DNA of 64,000 nucleotides, taken from NCBI RefSeq assembly GCF_028746185.1, contig NZ_JAQIVH010000052.1, positions 124,001 through 188,000 on the forward strand, read 5' to 3'. Each line of letters begins with the position of its first letter. Within the stretch, counting starts at the first letter, position 1. The translations under genes were made by a program, and so were the position numbers. Shown here piece by piece: positions 54,996 through 63,766 of this stretch. The notes beneath the pieces are model-generated. The model searched no databases. It had not been told where the DNA came from and saw nothing but the letters and a program-made list of their open reading frames with translations. Source of the stretch: Paenibacillus_E qinlingensis (GTDB lineage Bacteria; Bacillota; Bacilli; Paenibacillales; NBRC-103111).

Positions 54996-57188
54996 TTATT
55001 TATTTAGATCGTATCGATCGGCATTCATTACCTTGACCCAACCAGCTATGAAGTCACGCACGAACTTTTCTTTATTATCGTCTTGCGCATAAACTTCTGC
55101 TATGGCCCGAAGAATGGAATTGGAGCCGAAGACGAGGTCAACTGTCGTTGCTGAGCGAACGACTTTACCTGTCTTGCGATCGCGTCCTTCAAATACATCA
55201 TCACCAATAGGGTTCCAGTGTATGCCCATATCGAGCAAGTTAACAAAGAAGTCGTTTGTGAGTGTACCTACACGATCGGTGAATACACCATGTTTGGTGC
55301 CGCCGAAGTTCGTACCAAGAACACGCATGCCGCCAACAAGAGCTGTCATTTCCGGAGCAGTCAGGTTAAGCAGGTGTGCCTTATCGACTAGAAGCTCCGC
55401 TGAGCTTACCCGATATTGCTTCTTCTGATAATTGCGGAAACCATCAGCAATTGGCTCCAGAACGGCGAAGCTTTCTGCATCAGTTTGTTCTTCGGTTGCA
55501 TCACCGCGACCAGGAGTAAATGGAACATTTACTTGGAAGCCTGCATCACGCGCCGCTTTTTCCACCGCAGCGCTGCCACCAAGTACGATCAAATCAGCGA
55601 GACTCACCTCGACATCTAAGTCTTCTTGAATACCTTCAAGAATGGTAAGCACTCTTGTCAGTTGATCTGGTTGATTCACTTCCCATTCATTCTGTGGCGT
55701 AAGCCGAATGCGAGCACCGTTGGCGCCGCCACGCATATCCGTACCACGGAAGGTGCTGGCTGAAGCCCAAGCTGTAGATACGAGTTCACTGACTGTAAGG
55801 CCAGATGCTAGAATCTTTGTTTTAATATCTTCAACATTTGCGTCTGTTAATGCGTAGGCAACAGCTGGCACTGCGTCTTGCCAGATCAGAACTTCTTCGG
55901 GAACTTCCGGTCCTAGATATCTGGCAAGTGGCCCCATATCCCGGTGGGTGAGCTTAAACCATGCACGAGCAAACGCATCTGCAAATTCTTCAGGATTTTC
56001 ATAATAACGACGAGATATTTTCTCATAAGCGGGATCCACACGCAAAGCCATGTCCGCAGTAGTCATGATTGTCTTTACACGAATAGATGCATCTTCAGCG
56101 TCTGGTGCGAGATGCTCTTCAGCAGGACTGGTTGGCGTCCACTGATGTGCACCTGCAGGGCTCTTCGTCAGTGTCCATTCATATCCGAAAAGGAGTTCGA
56201 AGAAACCATTATCCCACTGTGTCGGATTCGCTGTCCAAGCTCCTTCAATACCACTTGTAATGGTATCTCGACCTTTACCAGAACCATGCGTGCTGATCCA
56301 ACCTAAGCCTAAAGTTTCAATTGCAGCGGCTTCAGGTTCTGCACCTACATGCGCTGCATCTCCAGCACCGTGCGCTTTGCCGAATGTGTGTCCACCTGCA
56401 ACGAGGGCAACTGTTTCTTCATCGTTCATGCCCATGCGTTTAAACGTATCACGAATGTCTCGAGCACTGGCAAGAGGATCTGGCTTGCCGTTCGGACCTT
56501 CTGGATTCACATAGATAAGTCCCATCTGAACTGCAGCGAGCGGATTCTCAAGCTCGCGATCGCCTGTATAACGCTTATCTCCTAGCCACTCTGTTTCTAC
56601 ACCCCAATAGATATCTTCTTCGGGGTGCCAAACGTCCGCACGGCCGCCGCCGAAACCAAATGTTTTGCCGCCCATCGATTCAATAGCAACATTACCGGTT
56701 AGAATGAACAAGTCCGCCCATGAGATTTTGTTACCATATTTTTGCTTAATCGGCCACAGGAGTCGACGAGCTTTATCTAGGTTGCCGTTATCGGGCCAGC
56801 TGTTCAGTGGAGCAAAGCGCTGTGTGCCTGTACCAGCTCCTCCGCGCCCATCGCCTGTTCGATAAGTCCCGGCTGAGTGCCAAGCCATTCGAATAAAGAA
56901 AGGACCATAATGTCCGAAGTCGGCTGGCCACCAATCTTGGCTGTTCGTCATGAGATCACGAAGATCCTGTTTAAGTGCGGGGTAGTCTAATTTTCCGAAT
57001 TCTTCAGCATAGTCAAAATCGTCGCCAAGAGGGTTTGATTTGCGGTCATGTTGATGGAGAATGTTCAAATTCAACTGATTCGGCCACCAGTTTTTATTCG
57101 TCGTACCACTAGATTTGTGACTAGTAGCGCTTCCATTTCCATGAGGGAACGGGCATTTTCCTGAGTTAGCAGTATCCATTGGGTTCAT
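54996..57188 (-). CDS. katG: Catalase-peroxidase KatG
   Basis: About 730 residues, the normal length of this two-domain haem enzyme, which destroys hydrogen peroxide. The distal site RMAWHSAGTYR (Arg, Trp, His), the stretch LIYVNPEGPNG with the tyrosine of the Met-Tyr-Trp adduct, and the proximal-histidine motif GGHTFGKAHG are intact. The C-terminal domain (LVSTAWASASTFRGTDMRGGANGARIRL) is complete. On the minus strand GGAGAGG precedes ATG 57188; the in-frame TTG at 57206 lies upstream of that site. A PerR-like box overlaps the start region of its promoter. It is functionally separate from the sugar loci around it. Confidence 0.96.
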   Translation of the reverse strand: MNPMDTANSGKCPFPHGNGSATSHKSSGTTNKNWWPNQLNLNILHQHDRKSNPLGDDFDYAEEFGKLDYPALKQDLRDLMTNSQDWWPADFGHYGPFFIRMAWHSAGTYRTGDGRGGAGTGTQRFAPLNSWPDNGNLDKARRLLWPIKQKYGNKISWADLFILTGNVAIESMGGKTFGFGGGRADVWHPEEDIYWGVETEWLGDKRYTGDRELENPLAAVQMGLIYVNPEGPNGKPDPLASARDIRDTFKRMGMNDEETVALVAGGHTFGKAHGAGDAAHVGAEPEAAAIETLGLGWISTHGSGKGRDTITSGIEGAWTANPTQWDNGFFELLFGYEWTLTKSPAGAHQWTPTSPAEEHLAPDAEDASIRVKTIMTTADMALRVDPAYEKISRRYYENPEEFADAFARAWFKLTHRDMGPLARYLGPEVPEEVLIWQDAVPAVAYALTDANVEDIKTKILASGLTVSELVSTAWASASTFRGTDMRGGANGARIRLTPQNEWEVNQPDQLTRVLTILEGIQEDLDVEVSLADLIVLGGSAAVEKAARDAGFQVNVPFTPGRGDATEEQTDAESFAVLEPIADGFRNYQKKQYRVSSAELLVDKAHLLNLTAPEMTALVGGMRVLGTNFGGTKHGVFTDRVGTLTNDFFVNLLDMGIHWNPIGDDVFEGRDRKTGKVVRSATTVDLVFGSNSILRAIAEVYAQDDNKEKFVRDFIAGWVKVMNADRYDLNK

Positions 57189-57221
57189 TTCTACCTCTCC
57201 AATCAAATTAAATTAATTTCT

Positions 57222-57236
57222 TAATAATAATTATTA
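57222..57236. promoter_or_regulatory. PerR/Fur-type box upstream of katG
   Basis: TAATAATAATTATTA is a perfect 7-1-7 inverted repeat close to the PerR consensus TTATAATNATTATAA. It sits a few bases downstream of the katG -10 box, where binding would block transcription. Peroxide induction is inferred. Confidence 0.65.
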
Positions 57237-57241
57237 TAATT

Positions 57242-57271
57242 AATATACAATGAACTTTGGGCAAAAATCAA
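57242..57271 (-). promoter_or_regulatory. katG promoter
   Basis: On the minus strand TTGATT (57271-57266) and TATATT (57247-57242) are 18 bp apart, about 54 bp before ATG 57188. The rest of the gap to 57474 holds only a GC-rich hairpin near 57428-57463. Confidence 0.6.
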
Positions 57272-57474
57272 CGATTTTTTGTACAAACCCAAGTCATTTA
57301 TGTATTAATAATGGTTGTCTTACTTCATTATATTGCTCTAGTTGAAAATGAATTCCTTATTATTCGGCTATTCGAATTTCGGACGCCAGTTGTATAGTAG
57401 GGTTACGAGATTATGAAGACGTGTCTAATCGAGCATCGCCGCGGCGCCCCTAACAGGCTCGATGACTTGAAATC

Positions 57475-59046
57475 TCACTCCTTCTTCGAAAGAGGATGAT
57501 TGTGTGGCTGCAACCCTAATTTATAAACAGTTGGGGTAACGCCTACATGTTTTTCGAACTTGCCACTGAAATAGGTAGGATCGTTATAGCCAACTTTTTT
57601 GGCAACCTCAGCAATTTTCAAATCGGTTCGGCGCAGCAGACCTTTAGCCTCCTCGATGCGAACTTGATGGAGGTACTCATTGAAGTGAATTTCCTTCTTT
57701 CTACGGAAGAGCTGTCCTAAATAAGCGTGATTCATATAAAATTTGGCCGCCACGTCCTTTAGTGTCATATTCTCGTGGAAATGGCTATTCACATATTGCT
57801 CAATTTGATCAATAATCCCGAAATTCTGTTGTACCCGGAGGAAAGCTATTTCCAAGCCTATTTGCCGGCAGGTCTCCAGAAACGTCTTCCTCTGAATACG
57901 GATCGGGGTGGTTGTGCAGGTGAGGTCAATGTGATTGGCGGCTTTGATAATAGGCTGAATATCGCCGTTCATTTCGGCTACATATTTCTCGATCTCGAGT
58001 AAAAAACGATATAAGTGTACCTTGATGGTATCGGGAGAAATAAATTGTTCCACGAAGAAATCAAATATGTCCAAGACGATTCTTTCCATATCTTGTGGAC
58101 TATTATTTTCAATCGACTCTTTCAATAGTTGAAAGGAAGCGAGATATTCATATTGGCTCTTGAACGGTGAAAGAAGCTTGATATCTTCATAGGCAAGAAC
58201 AGTTGGCCGGTCCAGATATAAGGAATAAATACTAGCGGAGCAAGCTGCTTGAAACGAATCGGCTAGCAGCTCTGGTGAGTGTACGAGGGGACCAACGGAA
58301 AGGAATGCTTCCTGATCGAGGGTGTCGTGAATCGCATGAAGCATGGCAAAGGCAAGCTGTTTTTCCTCTGTTTTACTTAGGTGAGCAGACTCCGGTTGGA
58401 TTACAAGCGCAATAAACCCATCTGCATCAATGTAAATGCGTACAGATGCTTCGGATAAGCGAAAGGCTTCCCATACCGGCAGCAGAAGTTGGTGGATTAG
58501 GGGGAATGTCGTTTGGGTATGTTTCTGCAGCGTGATAACCATAAGTAAAACAGGATAGTGAGCTTTTAAGGTTTGACATAGATGAATTTTGTTGTCATGA
58601 CTGGTGGTGCTGCGAAGCAATAATTTAATGGCATTCCCGGATTGGCTGTCGACCGGTAAAGCATTATCGATTCTTAGGCTGGCACGAATACGAGTCAGTG
58701 CGGCAATCAGTTCTTCTTTGTCCACAGGTTTAAGTAAATAATCCCGGACTTGATAGCGGATGGCTTGACGAGCATAATCAAACTCATTAAAACCGGTTAA
58801 TATGATAACCGGCGTCTGTAGGTTGCGTTCTTCCCTCACAGCTTGAATCAATTGTAGGCCATCCATCTTCGGCATGCGGATGTCGGTAACGATCAAATCT
58901 GGCGTATCCTCCAGCATGAGCTGCAAGGCCTGTTCACCGTTTTTGGCTTTGGCAACAATGGTGAAACCGTATTTCTCCCAATGGATAAGTTGGGCTAAGC
59001 CCGCGCGAATAACGGGTTCATCGTCTACAAGGAGAACTTTCAGCAT
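57475..59046 (-). CDS. YesN-type response regulator with AraC DNA-binding domain
   Basis: 523 residues. Receiver domain with D55 in VTDIRMPKMDG and switch lysine in DYLLKPVDKEEL; a long linker; AraC double HTH at about 415-512 (FYMNHAYLGQLFRRKKE and VGYNDPTYFSGKFEKHVGVT). AAGGAGC stands before ATG 59046. It follows the kinase gene by 15 bp on the minus strand. The divergent transporter operon at 61055 is the likely target, possibly through the inverted repeat at 60977-60996. Confidence 0.93.
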   Translation of the reverse strand: MLKVLLVDDEPVIRAGLAQLIHWEKYGFTIVAKAKNGEQALQLMLEDTPDLIVTDIRMPKMDGLQLIQAVREERNLQTPVIILTGFNEFDYARQAIRYQVRDYLLKPVDKEELIAALTRIRASLRIDNALPVDSQSGNAIKLLLRSTTSHDNKIHLCQTLKAHYPVLLMVITLQKHTQTTFPLIHQLLLPVWEAFRLSEASVRIYIDADGFIALVIQPESAHLSKTEEKQLAFAMLHAIHDTLDQEAFLSVGPLVHSPELLADSFQAACSASIYSLYLDRPTVLAYEDIKLLSPFKSQYEYLASFQLLKESIENNSPQDMERIVLDIFDFFVEQFISPDTIKVHLYRFLLEIEKYVAEMNGDIQPIIKAANHIDLTCTTTPIRIQRKTFLETCRQIGLEIAFLRVQQNFGIIDQIEQYVNSHFHENMTLKDVAAKFYMNHAYLGQLFRRKKEIHFNEYLHQVRIEEAKGLLRRTDLKIAEVAKKVGYNDPTYFSGKFEKHVGVTPTVYKLGLQPHNHPLSKKE

Positions 59047-59061
59047 GTTCGTACAGCTCCT

Positions 59062-60852
59062 TTATTTGTTATCAAAGCCATCTGTTGGATGCTTCCGGCA
59101 AAGGGGGATTTTCAGCTCAATGGATGTAAATTCATGTTCTTTGCTGTTGATGTTAAATTCAAATTGGTCATGAAAGAAAAAGGTGATCCGACGAAATACA
59201 TTTTGCATGCCGATCCGGTTAAGTTGTGGTTCTTTGGCTCGAACTTCCTCCAGTAATTGACCCAGCTTCTCTGGTTTGATTCCAATGCCATTGTCTTCAA
59301 TATAGAAGACCAGAAAATCCTTTTCCTCATACACGCGTATGGACACGAGTCCTTTCTCATCTAATCCCTGTATGCCGTGCTTAAACGCATTCTCCACAAA
59401 GGGCTGGAAGACCATGGAGGGAATGAATAAGGGGAGCGTGTTCTTCTCGACTTCAAGCGAATACTCGATTTCATCTTCAAACCGGTACTTTTGGATGGAC
59501 AGAAATTCTTGAATCATAGCCAGTTCTTCCTCTACGGTTACCCATTCCCGACTGGAAGTGAGGAACCTTCTGTATGACTTTGACATGTAGCTTATAATAT
59601 CGGCTGTTTCCAACTCTCCTTTGATCACAGATTTCATCCGAATGGTTTCCAGCACGTTGAATAGGTAATGGGGATTGACCTGACTTTGCAGAGCTGTTAG
59701 CTCCGCTTGTCTACTTTCCAGTTCATAATTTTTCTGCCGAAGTTCTGCCTCATAGACATCGTTAATTAGTTGTTTGACCTTCCGAATCATGCGATTAAAA
59801 CTGTGGAACAAGAGACCGATCTCATCTTTTCCAACATGCGGATACTCAATTAACGTGAAATGCTGGTTATCCACTTTATCCATATGACGGGAGAGCAATC
59901 GGGTTCGGAAATATAAAGATCTGGAAATCAAAAGAATAAGGATGGTTGCAAACAACAGCGTAGCTAACGCTATGAGCAAAACGTATTTCTTAGGCTGCTC
60001 TAACGCCTTATGGAAGACGGATTCCTCGTAAACCCCAATAATTCGATACCCTGTCATGGAATCAAACGTAGTGAGATTCTTGGTCATTGTAAATTGTTTA
60101 TCTGGAACAGTAGCTGCATTAAAGGGGGCTAAGTATTGTTGCTGCGGCAAACTTGAATAAATAACTCTGTTATTGTCGTCGACAAGAGAAAACTTACCTA
60201 AGGTACCTTCACTATTAAAAATGTCTGCGAGGACATTGTATCGGATATCAACTTTTAGTATTTTTTGATATTGGGCATAAGACGTATAGTAGTTCATTTT
60301 CCGAATGACGCTGAACAGTCGCTCTCCATCGCCAGTCACTTCCTGTCCAAAATAGAACATGTCCCGATGGCTGTTATTGGTATTGAAAGATTGTGTATAC
60401 CAAGGGCTGTTTTCTATGGATGGCGAAATTCTGAGAACGCTTCCAGCATTCAGAACGGTCGGATTATCTGTATAGAAATTAATGGTGAAATGATATTGGA
60501 AATAAGGGGTGACTCCCATAAGGGGAGTGCGGAAATAGCTCCCATAATTGAGGGTATAGTCTAGATTGTCTTGATAGGTTGTATCCAAACCCTCGTAGAA
60601 ACTCCGGGAAAAATAAATATTATTGCTTAACGCTGCGGCTTCCTTGAAGGAACGAGTCAGTTGATTATATAGACGCTCAAGGGAAAGCTCGATATTTCGT
60701 TGCTCTTCCTTTTTCACGCTTTGGGTTATTTTGGCGTAGAACAAATAGTTACTCAGTGTGATCGGCAGGAATACACAGAAAATGTAGATGAGCAGCAGTT
60801 TCTTATGGATTTTCATGTTATTTAATCTGGCTAAGCCAAAGAATGCGGGCAT
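59062..60852 (-). CDS. YesM-type sensor histidine kinase
   Basis: About 596 residues from ATG 60852, which has GGAGG upstream; the longer frame to 60885 spans that site. TM1 (about 15-35), an extracellular sensor (about 36-280), TM2 (about 285-305), HAMP, and the kinase core with H395 in NPHYLFNVLE, N box FVENAFKHG and DNGIGIK. The histidine motif is HYLFN, slightly different from the HFLYN of the other three kinases. It is transcribed away from the LplABC-type operon it probably controls. Confidence 0.92.
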   Translation of the reverse strand: MPAFFGLARLNNMKIHKKLLLIYIFCVFLPITLSNYLFYAKITQSVKKEEQRNIELSLERLYNQLTRSFKEAAALSNNIYFSRSFYEGLDTTYQDNLDYTLNYGSYFRTPLMGVTPYFQYHFTINFYTDNPTVLNAGSVLRISPSIENSPWYTQSFNTNNSHRDMFYFGQEVTGDGERLFSVIRKMNYYTSYAQYQKILKVDIRYNVLADIFNSEGTLGKFSLVDDNNRVIYSSLPQQQYLAPFNAATVPDKQFTMTKNLTTFDSMTGYRIIGVYEESVFHKALEQPKKYVLLIALATLLFATILILLISRSLYFRTRLLSRHMDKVDNQHFTLIEYPHVGKDEIGLLFHSFNRMIRKVKQLINDVYEAELRQKNYELESRQAELTALQSQVNPHYLFNVLETIRMKSVIKGELETADIISYMSKSYRRFLTSSREWVTVEEELAMIQEFLSIQKYRFEDEIEYSLEVEKNTLPLFIPSMVFQPFVENAFKHGIQGLDEKGLVSIRVYEEKDFLVFYIEDNGIGIKPEKLGQLLEEVRAKEPQLNRIGMQNVFRRITFFFHDQFEFNINSKEHEFTSIELKIPLCRKHPTDGFDNK

Positions 60853-60976
60853 CGGTAATCCTCCATCATGTATTGATTCCTTCATTATAAAGAGGGAACC
60901 ATGCCAAGGGAAGGTCTCTGCGGGCTTACAAATGAAATGCTATATTATTTCGAACGAATTCTATATTCTGTCATAT

Positions 60977-61005
60977 AGGAATGGTAAGATATTCCTACTT
61001 ATAAT
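60977..61005 (+). promoter_or_regulatory. Promoter with inverted repeat upstream of the LplA-like gene
   Basis: A perfect TATAAT at 61000-61005 lacks a -35 match. At the -35 position lies AGGAAT (60977-60982), the left arm of an inverted repeat with ATTCCT (60991-60996). This layout fits activation by the neighbouring response regulator. Confidence 0.45.
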
Positions 61006-61054
61006 AGGTTTAGGTTAATGACCTGCAAGATAAAACCACAAGGAGTGAGTCCTA

Positions 61055-62725
61055 ATGAAGGTTTTCAGAAAAGCGGCTTCCGTAACGTTAGTCGCTGCAT
61101 TAGCCCTGACTGCTGCAGCATGCAGCAGCGGGGAATCGAAACCAAGCACAAGCAGTACGGATTCAGGGGGCAATACGAAAGCGGAACCAAAAGAATTTAG
61201 TGTATTTATTAATCGTTCCTTACCTGATTATCCAGGGTCTACTCGCGTAGGTGACATGATTGACAAAGAGACAAATGTCAAGCTAAAGCGGGAATATCTA
61301 GTGGGTGATTTGGATACCAAAATTGGCGTCATGATCGCTTCCGGCCATTATCCGGATCTCATGGATGGAGGGCCATCAACCTCCAAGTTGCTTAGCGCCG
61401 GCGCGTACATTCCACTTGATGAGTTAGTGGATAAATACGCTCCGAATTTAAAAAAATTATACAATGCGCGCTGGAATAAGCTGAAACAGCCGGATGGTAA
61501 GGTCTATTTCCTCCCAGGATGGGTGCCATATGAAGAGGGAGATAAAGCACCGTTGCTGGGAACACCTCAAACTGGCTTTTGGATTCAGAAAGCTGTATTG
61601 AAGGAGTTTAACTACCCGAAGATTAAGACGCTTGATGAATATTTTGATGTGATTGAAAAGTATGCCAAGAAGTATCCGGAAATTGAAGGCGGCAAAACGA
61701 TTGGCTTTGAAGGAATCATGGAGGGCTCACGTAAACATGATTTGGTTAATCCGTCGTTCTTCCTCGCAGGTTATCCGAATGACGGTGCCGGGATTGCCGA
61801 CAAAGTAGATGGCGGCTTTAAGGTTGATACTTTCCAAGATAAAGACATGTCGAAGCGTTATTATCAAAAATTGAATGAGATCAACGCCAAGAAATTGTTG
61901 GATCAAGAGATGTTCATCATGAACTACGACCAATACATTGCGAAGCTTACTTCTGGTAGAGTACTTGGTTTACACGATCAGCGTTTCCAGATCGGCAAAG
62001 CCATTGATATTCTGGACAAGGAGAAACCAGAGCGTTCTTTCGTACCGTTGCCACTTGTCTACGATAGCAGCATCAAAGAGCAATATACCCCACCACTAGG
62101 TATGTCAACATCAGCCGGCATGGGTATTTCGAAGGATGCCAAAGATCCTGTTGCCATTATCAAGTATTTGGATTACCTAGCGAAACAAGATACGCAGAAT
62201 TTGATTTCTTGGGGCGTGAAGGACGTTGATTATAAAGTTAACGAGAAGGGCCGATTCTATAGAACTCCTGAGATGATCGCAAACTTTAAGAATCCCGAGT
62301 ACAAAAAGCAGTGGGGCGGGGATTATTTCCTAGGGCTGCCAATTTCGGTCGGATACTGGGCAGACGGAAATGCAGCACGCGCCGACAATCAAGCAGAACT
62401 GCTAACGGCCACTTATAATGACATCGATAAAGAAATCATAAAGGCATATGGCATTTCGTCTTACAATGATTTATTTGCAAAACCAGAAGTACGCAAGTAT
62501 TTCCCGCTGTTTGATATTGTGTTGGAAAAGGGTGGAAAAGGAGAGCTGACCAAGCAGAAGATCGATGATCTATTGACTTCCTACATTCCGAAACTAGTTC
62601 TGTCGAATCCAGCTGACTACAACAAAGTGTGGGAAGAGTATACAGGGAAGTTTAAGGCTTTGGATACGAAATCGTATATCGACGAACTTCAGAAATCGGT
62701 TGATTTCCGCATGAAGAACTGGTAA
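61055..62725 (+). CDS. LplA-like extracellular solute-binding lipoprotein
   Basis: 556 residues. Signal peptide with lipobox AAAC (C23) and a Ser/Gly/Thr tether. The mature protein resembles LplA/YtcQ-type binding proteins: FSVFINRSLPDYPGSTRVG, YPDLMDGGPSTSKLL, LKQPDGKVYFLPGW, and a C-terminal WEEYTGKFKALDTKSYIDEL. CAAGGAGTGAG precedes ATG 61055. It starts the fourth oligosaccharide transporter, whose permeases follow at about 62838 and 63767. No glycosidase is visible before the window ends, so the substrate is unknown. Confidence 0.9.
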   Translation: MKVFRKAASVTLVAALALTAAACSSGESKPSTSSTDSGGNTKAEPKEFSVFINRSLPDYPGSTRVGDMIDKETNVKLKREYLVGDLDTKIGVMIASGHYPDLMDGGPSTSKLLSAGAYIPLDELVDKYAPNLKKLYNARWNKLKQPDGKVYFLPGWVPYEEGDKAPLLGTPQTGFWIQKAVLKEFNYPKIKTLDEYFDVIEKYAKKYPEIEGGKTIGFEGIMEGSRKHDLVNPSFFLAGYPNDGAGIADKVDGGFKVDTFQDKDMSKRYYQKLNEINAKKLLDQEMFIMNYDQYIAKLTSGRVLGLHDQRFQIGKAIDILDKEKPERSFVPLPLVYDSSIKEQYTPPLGMSTSAGMGISKDAKDPVAIIKYLDYLAKQDTQNLISWGVKDVDYKVNEKGRFYRTPEMIANFKNPEYKKQWGGDYFLGLPISVGYWADGNAARADNQAELLTATYNDIDKEIIKAYGISSYNDLFAKPEVRKYFPLFDIVLEKGGKGELTKQKIDDLLTSYIPKLVLSNPADYNKVWEEYTGKFKALDTKSYIDELQKSVDFRMKNW

Positions 62726-62730
62726 AAATT

Positions 62731-62787
62731 TGGCGGTGAAGGGGGACTCCAGAAGAGTTATCCTCACCTTCATGCCAGCTGGCTTTT
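62731..62787 (+). terminator. Possible attenuator hairpin after the LplA-like gene
   Basis: GGC--TGAAGG and CCTTCA-GCC form an interrupted stem, and a second palindrome GCCAGCTGGC followed by TTTTTAT lies at its end. It may reduce transcription into the permease genes. Confidence 0.35.
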
Positions 62788-62837
62788 TATAGATAAAGAG
62801 AAAGTAATGAACAAGCGGATGGGAGAGGTTCATCATA

Positions 62838-63752
62838 CTGCAAAAAACATTTACTCAGCGACTATGGCAGCAAAGAGTCTTGGTGCTTATGTCTGTCCCG
62901 CTTTTGATCCATCTATTCATTTTTAAGTATATGCCCTTATGGGGATGGTCGATGGCTTTCCAAGAGTATGTGCCAGGCAAGAGCTTTTTACATCAAAAGT
63001 GGGTTGGACTTGAGCAATTTAAACGTATTTTTACAGATGAGTTGTTCTATCATGTTCTTCGCAATACGCTTGCCATGAGCGCCATCAATATTACGTTTAG
63101 CTTCATTACGGCAATCGGGTTGGCGATTTTATTAAATGAAGTGAGAGTGACTTGGTTTAAGAGAACGGTACAGACGATCTCCTATTTGCCTTATTTTATC
63201 TCATGGGTAGTTGCTGCCAATATCATTATGGTTATGCTCTCCTCTGACAATGGGATCGTTAATATTCTGTTGCTAAAGCTGGGAGTCATCGATTCTTCTC
63301 AAATGTGGCTGGGGAAACCGGACCTGTTTTGGTGGATTATCGGGATCGCGAATGTGTGGAAAAATGTAGGGTGGAACGCCATCATCTATCTGGCGGCAAT
63401 CTCCGCTATCGAGCCACATCTCTATGAGTCGGCGGATATCGATGGAGCCAACCGGTTGCAAAAGATCCGTCATATCACCCTTCCAGGTATAAAACCAACG
63501 ATCGTGATTTTGCTCATCATGAGTATTGGTCACGTGATGCAGGCTGGTTTTGAACAGCAGTACTTGCTAGGCAACAGTTTAGTTAAGGATAAATCGATGG
63601 TCTTCGATATCTTTGTATTGGAGTACGGTATACGCCTATCACGCTATTCCTTTGCAGCAGCAGCAGGTATATTCAACAGTGTCGTCAGTATCGCCATGCT
63701 ATTAATGGCCAACTACATTGCGGGTAAAATGGGTGAAGAAAGAATTATATAA
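62838..63752 (+). CDS. LplB-type sugar ABC transporter permease, start uncertain
   Basis: About 304 residues. Homology-like sequence begins well upstream of the first standard start codon: the frame reads LQKTFTQRLWQQRVLVLMSVPLL, while the only TTG is at 62880 and the first ATG at 62889. GGGAGAGG (62821-62828) would fit a CTG at 62838. Alternatively ATG 62807, in another frame, joins this frame if one A of the A6 run at 62842-62847 is extra. Six membrane helices are predicted and the EAA loop reads YESADIDGANRLQKIRHITLP. It is the first channel subunit of the fourth transporter. Confidence 0.85.
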   Translation: MQKTFTQRLWQQRVLVLMSVPLLIHLFIFKYMPLWGWSMAFQEYVPGKSFLHQKWVGLEQFKRIFTDELFYHVLRNTLAMSAINITFSFITAIGLAILLNEVRVTWFKRTVQTISYLPYFISWVVAANIIMVMLSSDNGIVNILLLKLGVIDSSQMWLGKPDLFWWIIGIANVWKNVGWNAIIYLAAISAIEPHLYESADIDGANRLQKIRHITLPGIKPTIVILLIMSIGHVMQAGFEQQYLLGNSLVKDKSMVFDIFVLEYGIRLSRYSFAAAAGIFNSVVSIAMLLMANYIAGKMGEERII

Positions 63753-63766
63753 GGTGGGGACTGGGC

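Noticed and set aside
57428..57463. GC-rich hairpin as terminator of the response regulator at 57475
   Set aside because: The stem ATCGAGC/GCTCGAT is good, but neither strand has a T run after it, so I do not call a Rho-independent terminator.
62807..62905. Short open frame from ATG 62807 as an independent gene
   Set aside because: It runs through permease-like sequence in the wrong frame and stops early; more useful as evidence for a possible frameshift.
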